Assembly: GCA_028718985.1 (NCBI GenBank) | Contig: JAQUKQ010000003.1 | Location: 1-64,000 of the forward strand | Reading direction: 5' to 3' | From: Desulfobulbaceae bacterium | Lineage (GTDB): Bacteria > Desulfobacterota > Desulfobulbia > Desulfobulbales > VMSU01 | DNA: 64,000 bases | In this document: piece by piece, positions 10,078-19,714 of the stretch | Position numbering within the stretch: position 1 is the first letter of the stretch | Layout of the letters: every line of letters begins with the position of its first letter | Position numbers and translations under genes: made by a program | The notes under the pieces: generated by a model | What the model was told of the DNA's origin: nothing | Databases searched by the model: none | Seen by the model: the letters and a program-made list of their open reading frames with translations, nothing else

Positions 10078-10985
10078 TGAATCCCTGGAAGAGAAAAAAC
10101 AGAGGCTGGGCAGAGCATCCCCTGCAACGTAACAGTCTACGCAAACCCGAAGTCATGAAAGGATCTTTGCTGGTTGCCCTGCAGGTCTTTGTTGTTGGCG
10201 GTGCTCTCGTCAGTGGGGTCATTTTCTGTTATCATATGCTTTGCCATTCCGATATTTTTCAAGTCACCGCCGTCGATGTGGTTGGCAATCAGGAGGTTGA
10301 CAGCCAGACTATCATCCAGCTGACCGGCATTGATGCCCATGCAAACCTACTAGACTTGGATCTTGACGCGATTAAACCAAAAATCCAAGGCTATTCCTGG
10401 ATAGAAGAGGTAACCTTGCGCAAGGAGTTACCCAGCCGCCTGCACATTACCGTCCGGGAGCGCCGCCCAGTGGCCCTCTTGAACACCCCGAAAGGGCTGT
10501 TTTACATTGACAGCAAAGGTGAAGCCTTTGCCGGATTGAACGGCCAGACAGAGATTGACTTTCCGGTTATCACTGGCCTTGAGAAAGAACTTACCCTGCG
10601 AGGCAAAGTGCCTGAGGTAAAGTCCCCCGAGAAAGTGCACGCCGCACTGCAATTTATCGGCTACGCCGCCAAAGGGACTTCCTCCCTGCCAGCCCAAAAT
10701 ATCTCCGAAATTCATTGCGATGAAAGCCAGGGGATAATTCTATTTCTGGCCGATCGACCGTTCCCAATTTTTTTAGGCAAAGAATTAGGGAAAAAGGCTT
10801 ACAATCACCTAGCCAAGGTGCTCTACTGGTTGTATAAGAAAAAGGAGTTCCAAAGCGTCGCCTACATCCGTTTAGACTACATGGACAATAAGATTCTTGT
10901 CGGCAAAGAGAGCGACAAAAAAACAGCTGAAACCAAGAGTGACAGCCATGCTGACCGGCAGGATCTGTCCGCTCAACGGAGTTAA
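10074..10985 (+). CDS. ftsQ: Cell division protein FtsQ
   Basis: Bitopic divisome protein linking early and late division proteins. It has a basic cytoplasmic N-terminus, one membrane segment (about residues 29-54, LLVALQVFVVGGALVSG), a periplasmic POTRA domain (FQVTAVDVVGNQEVDSQTI) and the FtsQ/DivIB beta domain (RKELPSRLHITVRERRPVAL). The ATG at 10074 overlaps the murB stop as ATGA, and GGGAGGA sits 6 bases upstream, so it is preferred over the in-frame GTG at 10059. The predicted length is 303 aa. Confidence 0.93.
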   Translation: MMNPWKRKNRGWAEHPLQRNSLRKPEVMKGSLLVALQVFVVGGALVSGVIFCYHMLCHSDIFQVTAVDVVGNQEVDSQTIIQLTGIDAHANLLDLDLDAIKPKIQGYSWIEEVTLRKELPSRLHITVRERRPVALLNTPKGLFYIDSKGEAFAGLNGQTEIDFPVITGLEKELTLRGKVPEVKSPEKVHAALQFIGYAAKGTSSLPAQNISEIHCDESQGIILFLADRPFPIFLGKELGKKAYNHLAKVLYWLYKKKEFQSVAYIRLDYMDNKILVGKESDKKTAETKSDSHADRQDLSAQRS

Positions 10986-11048
10986 CTCTACTGAACATAT
11001 TCAAAACGAGGGAGGCAACCGCCTTGTTGACCGATAGAAGGTGTATTG

Positions 11049-12296
11049 ATGGTACGTGAAGATTCTGAATTGATCGTAGGGCTAGACATTGGTACCACTA
11101 AAATCTGCGTAGTGGTTGGTGATGTCATCGATGGCAAGGTTGATATTATAGGCATGGGGGTTCACCCTTCCGTTGGCCTGCGCAAGGGCGTGGTCGTCAA
11201 TATCGAAAGCACCGTCAACTCGATCAGCCAGGCGATTCAGGAGGCCGAACAGATGGCCGGCTGTTCAATCTCAACGGTCTACGTGGGGATTGCCGGCAGT
11301 CACATCCATGGCTTCAACAGCCATGGGCTGATCGCCATCCAGCACGACGAAATCCATAAAGAGGACATCGAACGGGTTGTGGAGGCTGCCAGCGCCGTGC
11401 CCATCCCCCCTGATCAGAAAATTATTCACGTGCTGAAGCAGGAGTTCACGGTAGACAATCACTCCGGCATCCAAGACCCGCAAGGCATGACGGGTGTCCG
11501 CCTGGAGGCCAATGTCCATATCGTCACCGGTTCGGCCACCTCAATCCACAATATCGTCAAGTGCTGCAACCAAGCGGGATTGGAGGTAGCAGGCGTTGTT
11601 CTAGAGCAACTGGCCTCTGCCGAGGCAATTCTCACCCCGGAGGAGATGGAACTCGGTGTCGCCCTGCTGGACATCGGCGGTGGCACCTCGGACCTGGCGA
11701 TTTTTTCGGATGGTGCCATCAAGCACACCTTTGTCCTTGGGCTTGGCGGTAACAACCTAACTAACGACCTGTCGATAGGCCTGCGCACCCCGATGAAAGA
11801 CGCCGAACGACTGAAAGAGATGCACGGTTGCGCCATGTCATCAATGATCGATAAAGATCAGCACATCGAGGTCTCGAGTGTCGGTGGTCGTTCGCCACGT
11901 AAGCTCTCCCGAAAAGTGATGGGAGAAATCCTGGAACCCAGGGTAGAAGAGATGTTGAGCCTGATCAATCGTGAGATGTGCGACCTCAGGCTCGGTGACG
12001 GCAGGGCGAAAGATCTGGTGAATGTCGGTGTCGTCCTCACCGGCGGCACTGCGCTGCTCGCCAACATCCAGGATCTGGCCGAACAGATCTTCGATCTGCC
12101 GGTGCGCATCGGCATGCCCCGTGGTGTTGGCGGAGTCAACGATATCATTAACACCCCTCAATGCGCCACCGGCGTCGGCCTGCTGCTCTACGGCATCCGA
12201 CATCGTGCCGAGGCCCAAGCCTCGGCTTACAGGAACAGAAAGATGATGGGCAAGATATCGAGCCAGATCAAAGGAATTTTCGGCAGATTTTTTTAA
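11049..12296 (+). CDS. ftsA: Cell division protein FtsA
   Basis: Actin-fold ATPase that tethers FtsZ to the membrane. The phosphate-1 motif GLDIGTTKICVVV is at the start, phosphate-2 LLDIGGGTSDLAIF near residue 206, and the adenosine motif VVLTGGTALL near residue 325. The SHS2-type 1C subdomain lies between the first two motifs. The C-terminus (QIKGIFGRFF) is a short amphipathic, membrane-targeting helix as in other FtsA proteins. The ATG at 11049 has AAGGTG a few bases upstream; a TTG at 11046 is in frame but less likely. A 117-base gap with a promoter separates it from ftsZ. Confidence 0.96.
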   Translation: MVREDSELIVGLDIGTTKICVVVGDVIDGKVDIIGMGVHPSVGLRKGVVVNIESTVNSISQAIQEAEQMAGCSISTVYVGIAGSHIHGFNSHGLIAIQHDEIHKEDIERVVEAASAVPIPPDQKIIHVLKQEFTVDNHSGIQDPQGMTGVRLEANVHIVTGSATSIHNIVKCCNQAGLEVAGVVLEQLASAEAILTPEEMELGVALLDIGGGTSDLAIFSDGAIKHTFVLGLGGNNLTNDLSIGLRTPMKDAERLKEMHGCAMSSMIDKDQHIEVSSVGGRSPRKLSRKVMGEILEPRVEEMLSLINREMCDLRLGDGRAKDLVNVGVVLTGGTALLANIQDLAEQIFDLPVRIGMPRGVGGVNDIINTPQCATGVGLLLYGIRHRAEAQASAYRNRKMMGKISSQIKGIFGRFF

Positions 12297-12361
12297 CGAT
12301 TCAGCCCCTCATGGGTAAATTGGGACTCTCTTCTGAAAGTAATTTATTTGTATTTTTTGGC

Positions 12362-12390
12362 TTGCAAAAAACCTGCGTTCAGGGTGTAAT
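12362..12390 (+). promoter_or_regulatory. Candidate sigma-70 promoter for ftsZ
   Basis: TTGCAA (12362-12367) and TGTAAT (12385-12390) are separated by exactly 17 bases. Each matches the consensus at five of six positions. The site lies in the ftsA-ftsZ gap and predicts a transcript starting near 12397, just before the AAGGAGGA ribosome site of ftsZ. This would let ftsZ be expressed above the level of the rest of the cluster, as seen in other bacteria. Confidence 0.5.
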
Positions 12391-12412
12391 CGGACTGAAG
12401 TAAGGAGGAAAT

Positions 12413-13654
12413 ATGACGTTTGAAATCGCGGAATTAGATACTCGGGCCAAGCTTGCGGTAATCGGGGTAGGTGGTGGTGGCGGCAATGCAGTCAACACCA
12501 TGGTTGAAAGCCAGTTAGGCGGCGTCAATTTTATTGCCGCCAATACGGATGTCCATGCCCTGGAGTCATCCAAGGCCGATATCCGCCTGCAACTGGGTCC
12601 GAAACGAACCAAAGGGCTCGGAGCAGGTGCCAATCCTGAAGTAGGCCGCGAATCCGCCGAGGAGAGCATCCAGGAGCTCCGTGAGGCCTTGACTGGTTCC
12701 GACATGGTCTTTGTCACCGCCGGCATGGGCGGCGGTACCGGCACTGGTGCAGCACCGGTCGTTGCCAGGATTGCCCGCGAGCTTGGTGCCTTAACGGTTG
12801 GCGTCGTCACCAAACCCTTCGTCTTTGAAGGCCGCTCCCGCATGAAAAATGCGGAACTGGGCTGGGCCAAGCTCAAAGAGCATGTCGACACCATCATCAC
12901 CATCCCTAACGACCGTCTGCTTGCCTTGAGCAACAAAGGGACCACCTTTATCAATGGCATGAAAATGGCTGATGACGTCTTGGTACAAGCAGTGAAAGGC
13001 ATCTCCGACCTGATCAACCTGCCAGGTTACATCAATCCAGATTTTGCCGATGTCCGGGCCATCATGAGCGAAATGGGCCAGGCCCTGATGGGAGCCGGTG
13101 AATGCATCGGCGAAAAAAGGGCTGTTGATGCCGTCAACATGGCCATCTCCAGCCCCCTGTTACAGGACATCAGTATCAGCGGGGCCAAAGGTGTTCTGGT
13201 CAATATCTCCGCCACCCAGGCCACACTCACCATGGCCGAAGTCAACGAGGCCACCAGCAGAATCTATGAAGAAGCCGACGATGAGGCAAAAATCATCTTA
13301 GGGGTTATGTTTGACGAGACCTTGGGTGAGGCCATGCGGGTAACCGTCATCGCCACCGGCATCAGAGAAGAGGTCGCGCTCGAATCCTTACCGAGTAATG
13401 TCAAATCGCTGGTCGGCAAAAAAGAGGTGGCACAAGAGGCACTCGTAGCCCAGGCTCCAACCCAAGCTCCACCACAAGCGCAGCATGGGGGCCACAACTC
13501 CCTTCTCTCTCGCCATGGCGGCAGCACCTTCGGCTCTACCAACAACCATTTACAAAACACAAAACCCCGCCCCACCTCCAACGCACCACGCACACATTTT
13601 CTGGACGAGGATGAGCTCGACCGACCAACCTTTATTCGCCGTAATGAAAATTGA
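12413..13654 (+). CDS. ftsZ: Cell division protein FtsZ
   Basis: Tubulin-like GTPase that forms the division ring. The N-terminal GVGGGGGNAVN loop, the tubulin signature GGGTGTGAAP near residue 106 and the synergy-region residues NPDFADVRAIM near residue 205 are present. A Pro/Gln/Ala-rich linker follows (about residues 340-395). The conserved C-terminal peptide DRPTFIRR, which binds FtsA, is near the end. The ribosome site AAGGAGGA is strong. The 413-residue length includes the long linker. The intergenic region after it carries no clear terminator. Confidence 0.98.
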   Translation: MTFEIAELDTRAKLAVIGVGGGGGNAVNTMVESQLGGVNFIAANTDVHALESSKADIRLQLGPKRTKGLGAGANPEVGRESAEESIQELREALTGSDMVFVTAGMGGGTGTGAAPVVARIARELGALTVGVVTKPFVFEGRSRMKNAELGWAKLKEHVDTIITIPNDRLLALSNKGTTFINGMKMADDVLVQAVKGISDLINLPGYINPDFADVRAIMSEMGQALMGAGECIGEKRAVDAVNMAISSPLLQDISISGAKGVLVNISATQATLTMAEVNEATSRIYEEADDEAKIILGVMFDETLGEAMRVTVIATGIREEVALESLPSNVKSLVGKKEVAQEALVAQAPTQAPPQAQHGGHNSLLSRHGGSTFGSTNNHLQNTKPRPTSNAPRTHFLDEDELDRPTFIRRNEN

Positions 13655-13799
13655 TGGCGTCGCAAAACGCAAGCTTCCTGGCCTTGTCTGCCCAAGTTGC
13701 TTTTTCACCTTGTCATAGGGGTGGCGATGCCCTTCGGCCAGCCGCCGTATCACTTACCGGCAGACACACGATGGTTTTTCGCAAAAACACCTAACTTCT

Positions 13800-15572
13800 A
13801 TGAGCGGAGCCCGCCGAGAGCGGTTGGACAACAAAACCCTTTTTGCCAAAGAGACCGGCAGCATCAAGCAGAAATGGAAGGACAAACTGCCCGTCGCCAT
13901 CATCTTTCCCAATTCATACCAGCTCGGTATGTCAAACTTGGGGTTCCAGCTTGTTTTTTCCCTCCTCAATCAACATCCGGACATCGTTTGCGAGCGTTTT
14001 TTCCATTCTCCAGGCCTTAACCCTGTCTCGATAGAATCGAACCGGCCTCTCAAAGATTTCCCGATCCTGCTCTTTTCGATCAGTTTTGAACATGACTTTC
14101 CAACCGTCATCGACATCCTGCTTGGTGGCGGCATTGCCCCTTCAGCCCATAAACGCCGCCAGCAAGGACCAGTCGAGGCAGGAACGCCTCTGGTTATCGG
14201 CGGAGGTGTTGCCACCTTCATCAATCCCGAGCCATTAGCACCCTTCATGGACCTCTTCGTCCTTGGCGAAATCGAGCCGGTTAGCAACCCCCTGCTTGAG
14301 CATCTCTTCTCCATTGCCAACGGCAACAGAACATCCGGTGACCGGCGAGACCCAAAAGCCATTGCCGACAGCCTGCGCTTGATGGCGCAAACGCTGCCGG
14401 GCTGCTATGTGCCATCACTCTATCAACCGCACTATAGTAGCGATGGCCAGCTGGCTTCGGTTACAGTAGAGCCTGGCATCCCAGCCAGAATCAAAAAAAA
14501 CATCCATTCTGGCTCTGCCATTGCTGGACATTCGCAGATCCTGACCGCGGAGACGGAATTCGCCAATATTCACCTGGTCGAACTGGGGCGAGGCTGTAGT
14601 CGCAGTTGCCGCTTCTGCGCGGCGGGTTTTGTCTATCGTCCTGCCCGCCTGTGGCCCTCGGCCGCGATAACTGCAGCGATTGAAGCGCGTCCCAGCGCTA
14701 CCAATCGAGTCGGCCTGCTCGGCATGGAGATGGCAAAGCCTGCCGCTGTCCGCCAGCTCAGTGATTTTCTCCTGAAAGAGTCATGTTCGCTCTCCTTCTC
14801 TTCGCTACGAGCCGATGTCATCCGTGGACCCTTGCTCGAACTCTTAGGCAGGAGTGAATTGAAGACTGCCGTCATCGCGCCAGATGGGGGCTCAGAACGT
14901 CTGCGCCGCGTCATCAACAAAGGCATCACCCATGCCGATTGCCTGCAGGCAGCCGCCGATCTCGCCGAAGCGGGGATTTACACCTTAAAACTCTACTTCA
15001 TGATCGGGCTGCCCACCGAAACTAATGAAGACTTGGAAGAACTGGTGGCACTCGTCGGTGAAATCCAAGAGGTGGTTATGGCCATTGGCCGACCCAAAGG
15101 CCGCATCTGCAAAATCACCTTAAGCGTCAACTGTTTTGTGCCTAAAGCGTGGACCCCATTTCAATTCGCAAGCTTTGGCCCAGTCGATGCGCTAAAGGCC
15201 AAAATTAAGTTCCTGCGCAAGGGGCTAGCCACGCTGCACCATCTGCAGCTGCACTTTGATCAACCGGATAACGCCTATTTCCAAGCCATGCTGGCCCGGG
15301 GCGATCGCCGGGTGGGTGAAATCCTGCTGGCTCTGCAGACACAAGGAGGAAATTGGCGCCAGGTCTATAAAAAAGCCGGCATCGATCCCGACCAGTACGC
15401 CGTCCGTCAGCGAGGCGAGGATGAACTTTTCCCCTGGGAGATAGTCGATCATGGCATCGACCGCTCCTACCTTTGGCATGAGTACCAACTTGCGCTCCGG
15501 GGTCAATCATCACGCCCCTGTGAAATCGGTGAAAATATCAAATGCAGACGTTGTGGGGTGTGCCGTGACTAA
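13800..15572 (+). CDS. Radical SAM protein with N-terminal B12-binding-like domain
   Basis: The radical SAM cluster motif CSRSCRFC (CxxxCxxC, near residue 267, within ELGRGCSRSCRFCAAG) is clear. The SAM-barrel region follows, with FYMIGLPTE-like residues FMIGLPTETNED. The first 230 residues resemble the B12-binding-like fold of the widespread family that usually neighbours a second radical SAM half and ribonuclease E/G (TIGR03960-type); that partner is not seen here. The C-terminus ends in a small Cys knuckle, CRRCGVC. The substrate is unknown. The ATG at 13800 has no strong ribosome site. It overlaps the next gene by 8 bases. Family assignment is from memory of sequence pattern. Confidence 0.75.
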   Translation: MSGARRERLDNKTLFAKETGSIKQKWKDKLPVAIIFPNSYQLGMSNLGFQLVFSLLNQHPDIVCERFFHSPGLNPVSIESNRPLKDFPILLFSISFEHDFPTVIDILLGGGIAPSAHKRRQQGPVEAGTPLVIGGGVATFINPEPLAPFMDLFVLGEIEPVSNPLLEHLFSIANGNRTSGDRRDPKAIADSLRLMAQTLPGCYVPSLYQPHYSSDGQLASVTVEPGIPARIKKNIHSGSAIAGHSQILTAETEFANIHLVELGRGCSRSCRFCAAGFVYRPARLWPSAAITAAIEARPSATNRVGLLGMEMAKPAAVRQLSDFLLKESCSLSFSSLRADVIRGPLLELLGRSELKTAVIAPDGGSERLRRVINKGITHADCLQAAADLAEAGIYTLKLYFMIGLPTETNEDLEELVALVGEIQEVVMAIGRPKGRICKITLSVNCFVPKAWTPFQFASFGPVDALKAKIKFLRKGLATLHHLQLHFDQPDNAYFQAMLARGDRRVGEILLALQTQGGNWRQVYKKAGIDPDQYAVRQRGEDELFPWEIVDHGIDRSYLWHEYQLALRGQSSRPCEIGENIKCRRCGVCRD

Positions 15573-17013
15573 TCGTCCAAAGAGAGTAAAACCGGCGGAA
15601 GAGAGTGAGCAGAAGCCTTTTGAGCTTGTCAAATTCTTCTCTTTTTCGGCGCTGGCCGTCTTTTTAGTCTTTACCTTCGTTCTCGTCTGGTTGATTTCAG
15701 ACAACACCAAAGAGTTGCTCCTGCAACGCAGTGAAGCCTACGCCCTGGTTCTTGCCGAGAACCTCAACCATCAAGTTTACCAACAATTTGTGGTGCCTAC
15801 CTATCTGCGCTACAATGAGATAGCCCTGCGCAAGCCAGAGCAGTTCCAGCGACTTGACACCATCATCAGAAACACCACCCATGGCTTGAACATCAACTCC
15901 GTCACTATCTATGAGAACAAATCACCAAAGGTGGCCTACAGCACCATCGCCGAGAAGGTCGGGCAATTGGAAGAGGAGACAGCTGAATACAAGAAAGCCA
16001 GGGGGGGAGAGAACATCTCAACCTTATCGATTCAGGGCAGCCTACTAAGCTTGTTTCCGGGAAGACAAGGGGTCCATGGCCAACTGCAAACCTTTATCCC
16101 TTTCCGCCTGGAGCAAGGCTTAGGGCAGGATACTGGTCCGATCCTTGGGGTATTTGAGATCGTCCAAGACCTCTCCTCAGACCTTGAAGGCGTGGTACGA
16201 CTGCAGGGTGTGATTCTCGGCACATCGATCATCATGATGTCCGGGCTCTTCATCGCACTGTGGCTGATCGTCTCCCGCGGCGATAAAATTGTCGCCCGTA
16301 GAACGCGAGAACGCCTGAAAATGGAGGAGCAGCTTAATCACGTCGAGCGCCTCGCAGGCCTTGGCAAAATGGTGGCCGCCGTTTCACACGAGATTAAAAA
16401 CCCCCTTGGCATCATCCGTAGCACCGCCGAGGTTCTTGGCAAACGCATGACGAAACTTGCACCGGGCAACGAACATCTCTCCAACATCATCGTTCAAGAG
16501 ACCAGGAGACTGGACCGGATCGTTACCGAATTTTTGGATTTTGCCCGCCCCCAGAAGATGCGGATAGGCGAGGTTGTGCTCGGTGAACTGCTGAACCGCG
16601 CCTTGGCCTTCATGGCTCCAGAATTTACCAAGGGTAACATCACCGTAGTCCAAAAAGTGGACAACACAGCCACGGCCGCCGCCGACAGCGACCACCTCTA
16701 CCAGGCCATCCTCAATATCCTGGTTAATGCCGTCCAAGCGATGCCCGATGGCGGCACCTTGACCGTGCACCTCTTCCAAGAGGTGCGAACACGATCAGTC
16801 TGTCTCGAAATCGCCGATACCGGTATCGGCATGAGCGAAGAGGTTCTAGGGCAAATTTTTACGCCATTTTTCACCAGAAAAAATCGCGGCACAGGTTTGG
16901 GTCTCGCCATTGTTAAAAACATCATCGAATCCCAACTGGGCCAGATTGATGTGGACTCCACTGAAGGGCAAGGCACTCTCTTCACCATCCGCTTGCCGCA
17001 AACCAATGACTGA
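15565..17013 (+). CDS. Membrane sensor histidine kinase
   Basis: Two-component sensor of about 482 aa. Order: a short basic N-terminus, membrane segment 1 (about residues 22-44), a periplasmic sensing domain of about 165 residues, membrane segment 2 ([19 protein letters not shown]), a HisKA domain with H-box [16 protein letters not shown], and a HATPase domain ending in [15 protein letters not shown]. No HAMP or PAS domain is visible and no response regulator lies beside it. The GTG at 15565 is preferred because it overlaps the upstream stop; the frame extends further upstream only by running inside the radical SAM gene. The ligand is unknown. Confidence 0.85.
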   Translation: MTNRPKRVKPAEESEQKPFELVKFFSFSALAVFLVFTFVLVWLISDNTKELLLQRSEAYALVLAENLNHQVYQQFVVPTYLRYNEIALRKPEQFQRLDTIIRNTTHGLNINSVTIYENKSPKVAYSTIAEKVGQLEEETAEYKKARGGENISTLSIQGSLLSLFPGRQGVHGQLQTFIPFRLEQGLGQDTGPILGVFEIVQDLSSDLEGVVRLQGVILGTSIIMMSGLFIALWLIVSRGDKIVARRTRERLKMEEQLNHVERLAGLGKMVAAVSHEIKNPLGIIRSTAEVLGKRMTKLAPGNEHLSNIIVQETRRLDRIVTEFLDFARPQKMRIGEVVLGELLNRALAFMAPEFTKGNITVVQKVDNTATAAADSDHLYQAILNILVNAVQAMPDGGTLTVHLFQEVRTRSVCLEIADTGIGMSEEVLGQIFTPFFTRKNRGTGLGLAIVKNIIESQLGQIDVDSTEGQGTLFTIRLPQTND

Positions 17014-17133
17014 ACTAGTATTTTCCCTGGCAATCTTTTTTCTGGTACAGCTATAAAATATGTGGTAGCTTTTTTTTCACACAAAGATTCTGCTCTGGTC
17101 GACGAACACACATTCAAGATGGGAGAGACAACG

Positions 17134-17781
17134 ATGATGGCGAGCGATAAACCCTGCTGGGAAATTATGCGCTGTGAAGGCAACAACTGTGTTGCTCGAA
17201 GACACCCCGAAAAGCCTTGCTGGGAGCATGCCGAAGCCTTGAATCATACAGTCTGCGCCCATGGAGTGTGCCCTGACTGCATCGTATTCATCGCCAAAAA
17301 GAAACCCCCCGTGTTCAGCGATCAACAGCTCTCAGCCATCTTCTCCCACCCCAAGGTCTATGGTCGCAATCTCCCCAAGTTTCCTGCCCAAATCAACCGG
17401 CAGCGCCTGTGGCCAATCTCATCAGAAAGACGCCAAGCAACCCGTTTCCGGATACAGGGCACAACTAAAGCTGTAATTTCTAACCGTGACATCTCCGTGG
17501 GACAAGTCCTCGACCTCAGTTGTCACGGTCTCTCCTTCTCCCACACATACCAGGACATGTGGGCCAACCAGTCCATCCACATGGACATCAAGAGCGCCGA
17601 CTTCTCCCTGAGCAATCTGCCAGCCCAAATCATCTCAGACCAGCCACTGTTTGATTCTGCCGAAGAAAGACGCCGTTGCAGCGTCAAGTTCAAGGCCCTG
17701 TCAATCCTGCAAAAAGATATGCTGGAGACGATTCTGAGCCAGTGTCGAGAACCCTCTTACAATGAGGCTTTTTGCTGCTGA
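17134..17781 (+). CDS. Two-CW-type Cys-rich N-terminus fused to PilZ domain
   Basis: The 215-residue protein begins with a Cys-rich module containing two Cys-Trp pairs (CWEIMRC and CWEHAEAL) and further cysteines (CAHGVCPDC), a pattern of the small two-CW domains in Desulfobacterota. The second half is a PilZ domain: RRQATRFR supplies the RxxxR motif and DLSCHGLSF the DxSxxG motif that bind cyclic di-GMP. It may therefore link metal or redox sensing to c-di-GMP signalling; this link is inference. The ATG at 17134 follows GGGAGAGA; an in-frame GTG farther upstream is unlikely. Confidence 0.75.
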   Translation: MMASDKPCWEIMRCEGNNCVARRHPEKPCWEHAEALNHTVCAHGVCPDCIVFIAKKKPPVFSDQQLSAIFSHPKVYGRNLPKFPAQINRQRLWPISSERRQATRFRIQGTTKAVISNRDISVGQVLDLSCHGLSFSHTYQDMWANQSIHMDIKSADFSLSNLPAQIISDQPLFDSAEERRRCSVKFKALSILQKDMLETILSQCREPSYNEAFCC

Positions 17782-17855
17782 TCTCTCCCCCCGCACCATT
17801 TTCACCTCTTAACGTCACTCTCTCTTGAGGCCCTTACCCTTCTCCGGGCAAGCAT

Positions 17856-17911
17856 AAAAAAACCATATAAAATCTCGTGCGTAATCGCATGAGGTGTTAT
17901 ATGGTTTTTTT
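17856..17911 (+). terminator. Strong long-hairpin terminator after the PilZ gene
   Basis: The 15-base arm at 17856-17870 (AAAAAAACCATATAA) is perfectly complementary to 17897-17911. Inside lies a second stem, CTCGTGCG paired with CGCATGAG around a TAAT loop, with one mismatch. The run of seven T at the end makes it an intrinsic terminator on plus; the A run allows function on minus too. It separates the PilZ gene from coaX. Confidence 0.75.
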
Positions 17912-18005
17912 AGATGTCTTGGGGCATCTCGTCGGCCTTGTCTCAAGCAGAACCCTTGAACTCCGCTCAGGAACGACAACAATACCGCTCACCCTGGACA
18001 CCCTC

Positions 18006-18776
18006 ATGATTCTCGCCATTGATATCGGCAACAGCCACACCGTCATCGGTATTTTTGACGGCCAACAGATTCTCCATCATTGGCGGATACAGACTGATCG
18101 CCGTCACACCGCCGACGAGATCGCCGCCACCTTGTACAGCCTGCTGGCAATGACGCAATGCCGCCCCGACGCCATAGACGGCGTCATCATCGCCAGTGTT
18201 GTGCCGCAGTTACACGGCAGTTGGCTGAACTTCACCAAAACCCTTGTGAACAAGCCCATCCTGATTGACCATCAAACACCCACCGGCATCCGCATCCTGA
18301 TCGACACCCCAAGCGAGGTCGGAGCAGACCGCATTGTCAATGCCGTTGCCGGCTTCCATCGCTACCAACAGGCCCTGATCATTGTTGATTTCGGCACCGC
18401 CATCACCTTCGACTGTGTCTCAGAGCGAGGCGAATACCTGGGAGGTGCCATTGCCCCAGGCATGGGGATCGCAATCGAGGCCCTCGGCAGCAAAACCGCC
18501 AAGCTGCCGCGCGTTGACATCAACATCCCTCCACCAGCCGCTATCGGCACCAACACCGTGGCCGCGATCCAATCCGGCATCCTCTATGGTTATGGTGCCC
18601 TGGTAGAAGGGTTACTGCAACGACTTAGCGAGCAATTTGCGCCACAGAAACCACTGGTTCTTGCCACCGGTGGCATGGCGCAACTGATTGCACCCTATGC
18701 CCCCTCTCTCAAAAAAATCGAGCCTCATCTTACCCTCGAAGGACTCCGCCTGATTTATGACCGCTGTCACAGCTAA
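18006..18776 (+). CDS. coaX: Type III pantothenate kinase CoaX
   Basis: First step of coenzyme A synthesis, phosphorylating pantothenate. CoaX proteins are ASKHA-fold kinases. The N-terminal phosphate motif LAIDIGNSHTVIGIFDG, the GADRIVNAVAG motif near residue 103, IIVDFGTAITFD near residue 123 and YLGGAIAPG near residue 142 are diagnostic. The ATG at 18006 gives 256 residues, the family norm; the frame is open upstream to 17877, but that would run through the terminator. No clear ribosome site is seen. It overlaps the next gene by 20 bases. Confidence 0.93.
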   Translation: MILAIDIGNSHTVIGIFDGQQILHHWRIQTDRRHTADEIAATLYSLLAMTQCRPDAIDGVIIASVVPQLHGSWLNFTKTLVNKPILIDHQTPTGIRILIDTPSEVGADRIVNAVAGFHRYQQALIIVDFGTAITFDCVSERGEYLGGAIAPGMGIAIEALGSKTAKLPRVDINIPPPAAIGTNTVAAIQSGILYGYGALVEGLLQRLSEQFAPQKPLVLATGGMAQLIAPYAPSLKKIEPHLTLEGLRLIYDRCHS

Positions 18777-19677
18777 ACCCTATCTCCACCCGCCCCTGCT
18801 CAAGAGAGGCGACACCATCGCTCTGGCTGCCCCTGCCGGCCCCATCGGTGAAGATCTCCTGCGCCAAGGCCTGCAACTCTTGCGAGATTGTGGCATAAAA
18901 AAAGTCAAGTACGCCTCAGATATCTGCCGTCGGGATCACTATCTGGCCGGAAGCGATCAGCGGCGGATTGAGGAGTTGCACCAGCTCTGGGACGATGACG
19001 AGGTCAAGGCGATCATCGCGGTACGAGGCGGCTATGGGTGTGCCAGACTCTTACCTCGACTTGATTTCGACCTCATCCGCACGAAACCCAAGATCCTCGT
19101 CGGCTTCTCCGACCTCACCATTCTCCTAAATACCATCAGTAGGCAAACTGGCCTCGTCACCTTCCACGGGCCCATGCTATCGACCTTGGTTCGAGATGGT
19201 CGTGAAACCCTTGAGGCAACCTTAAACGAACTCACCGTCCACGCCCAGCAACGCCTGAAGATCAAAGATCTGGAGATATTGCGCCCAGGAGAGGCACAAG
19301 GCTTGCTCATCGGCGGTAATCTGGCCTGCCTCGCTCAACTCCTGGCTACCCCTTACGAACCTGCTTGGGAGGGCGCCATCCTGCTCCTTGAAGAGGTCAA
19401 CGAGGCCGCCTATCGCATTGACAGGCTCTTAACCCAACTTAGCCTTGCCGGTCGCCTTGACACCTTGGCGGGTATCATTCTCGGAGATTTTTTAGACAGC
19501 GACGGCCACAGCATCAATGAGCGTGACCTAATCTGGCAACGCCTGCTCGACCTGACCCCAGAAACGATCCCCGTCTGGGCCAATTTTCCGGCCGGCCATG
19601 GCCGCCGTAATCTCCTTTTGCCAATTGGCCGCACCGTCCACATAGACAGCAGCTCGGCCGCCTTGGAGTTGCGCTAA
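18757..19677 (+). CDS. ldcA: LD-carboxypeptidase (peptidase S66 family)
   Basis: Cytoplasmic serine peptidase that trims the terminal D-Ala from recycled murein tetrapeptides. The protein is 306 aa. GDTIALAAPAGPI marks the N-terminal domain, LVGFSDLTILLN carries the nucleophile Ser, LLEEVNEAAYRIDRLL the catalytic Glu, and FPAGHG the catalytic His. The ATG at 18757 lies within the end of coaX, indicating co-transcription. Its job fits the cell-wall theme of the region. Confidence 0.9.
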   Translation: MTAVTAKPYLHPPLLKRGDTIALAAPAGPIGEDLLRQGLQLLRDCGIKKVKYASDICRRDHYLAGSDQRRIEELHQLWDDDEVKAIIAVRGGYGCARLLPRLDFDLIRTKPKILVGFSDLTILLNTISRQTGLVTFHGPMLSTLVRDGRETLEATLNELTVHAQQRLKIKDLEILRPGEAQGLLIGGNLACLAQLLATPYEPAWEGAILLLEEVNEAAYRIDRLLTQLSLAGRLDTLAGIILGDFLDSDGHSINERDLIWQRLLDLTPETIPVWANFPAGHGRRNLLLPIGRTVHIDSSSAALELR

Positions 19678-19714
19678 CACGGTTTATCGGCGCACTCAGA
19701 TAAGTCTTGCAGCC

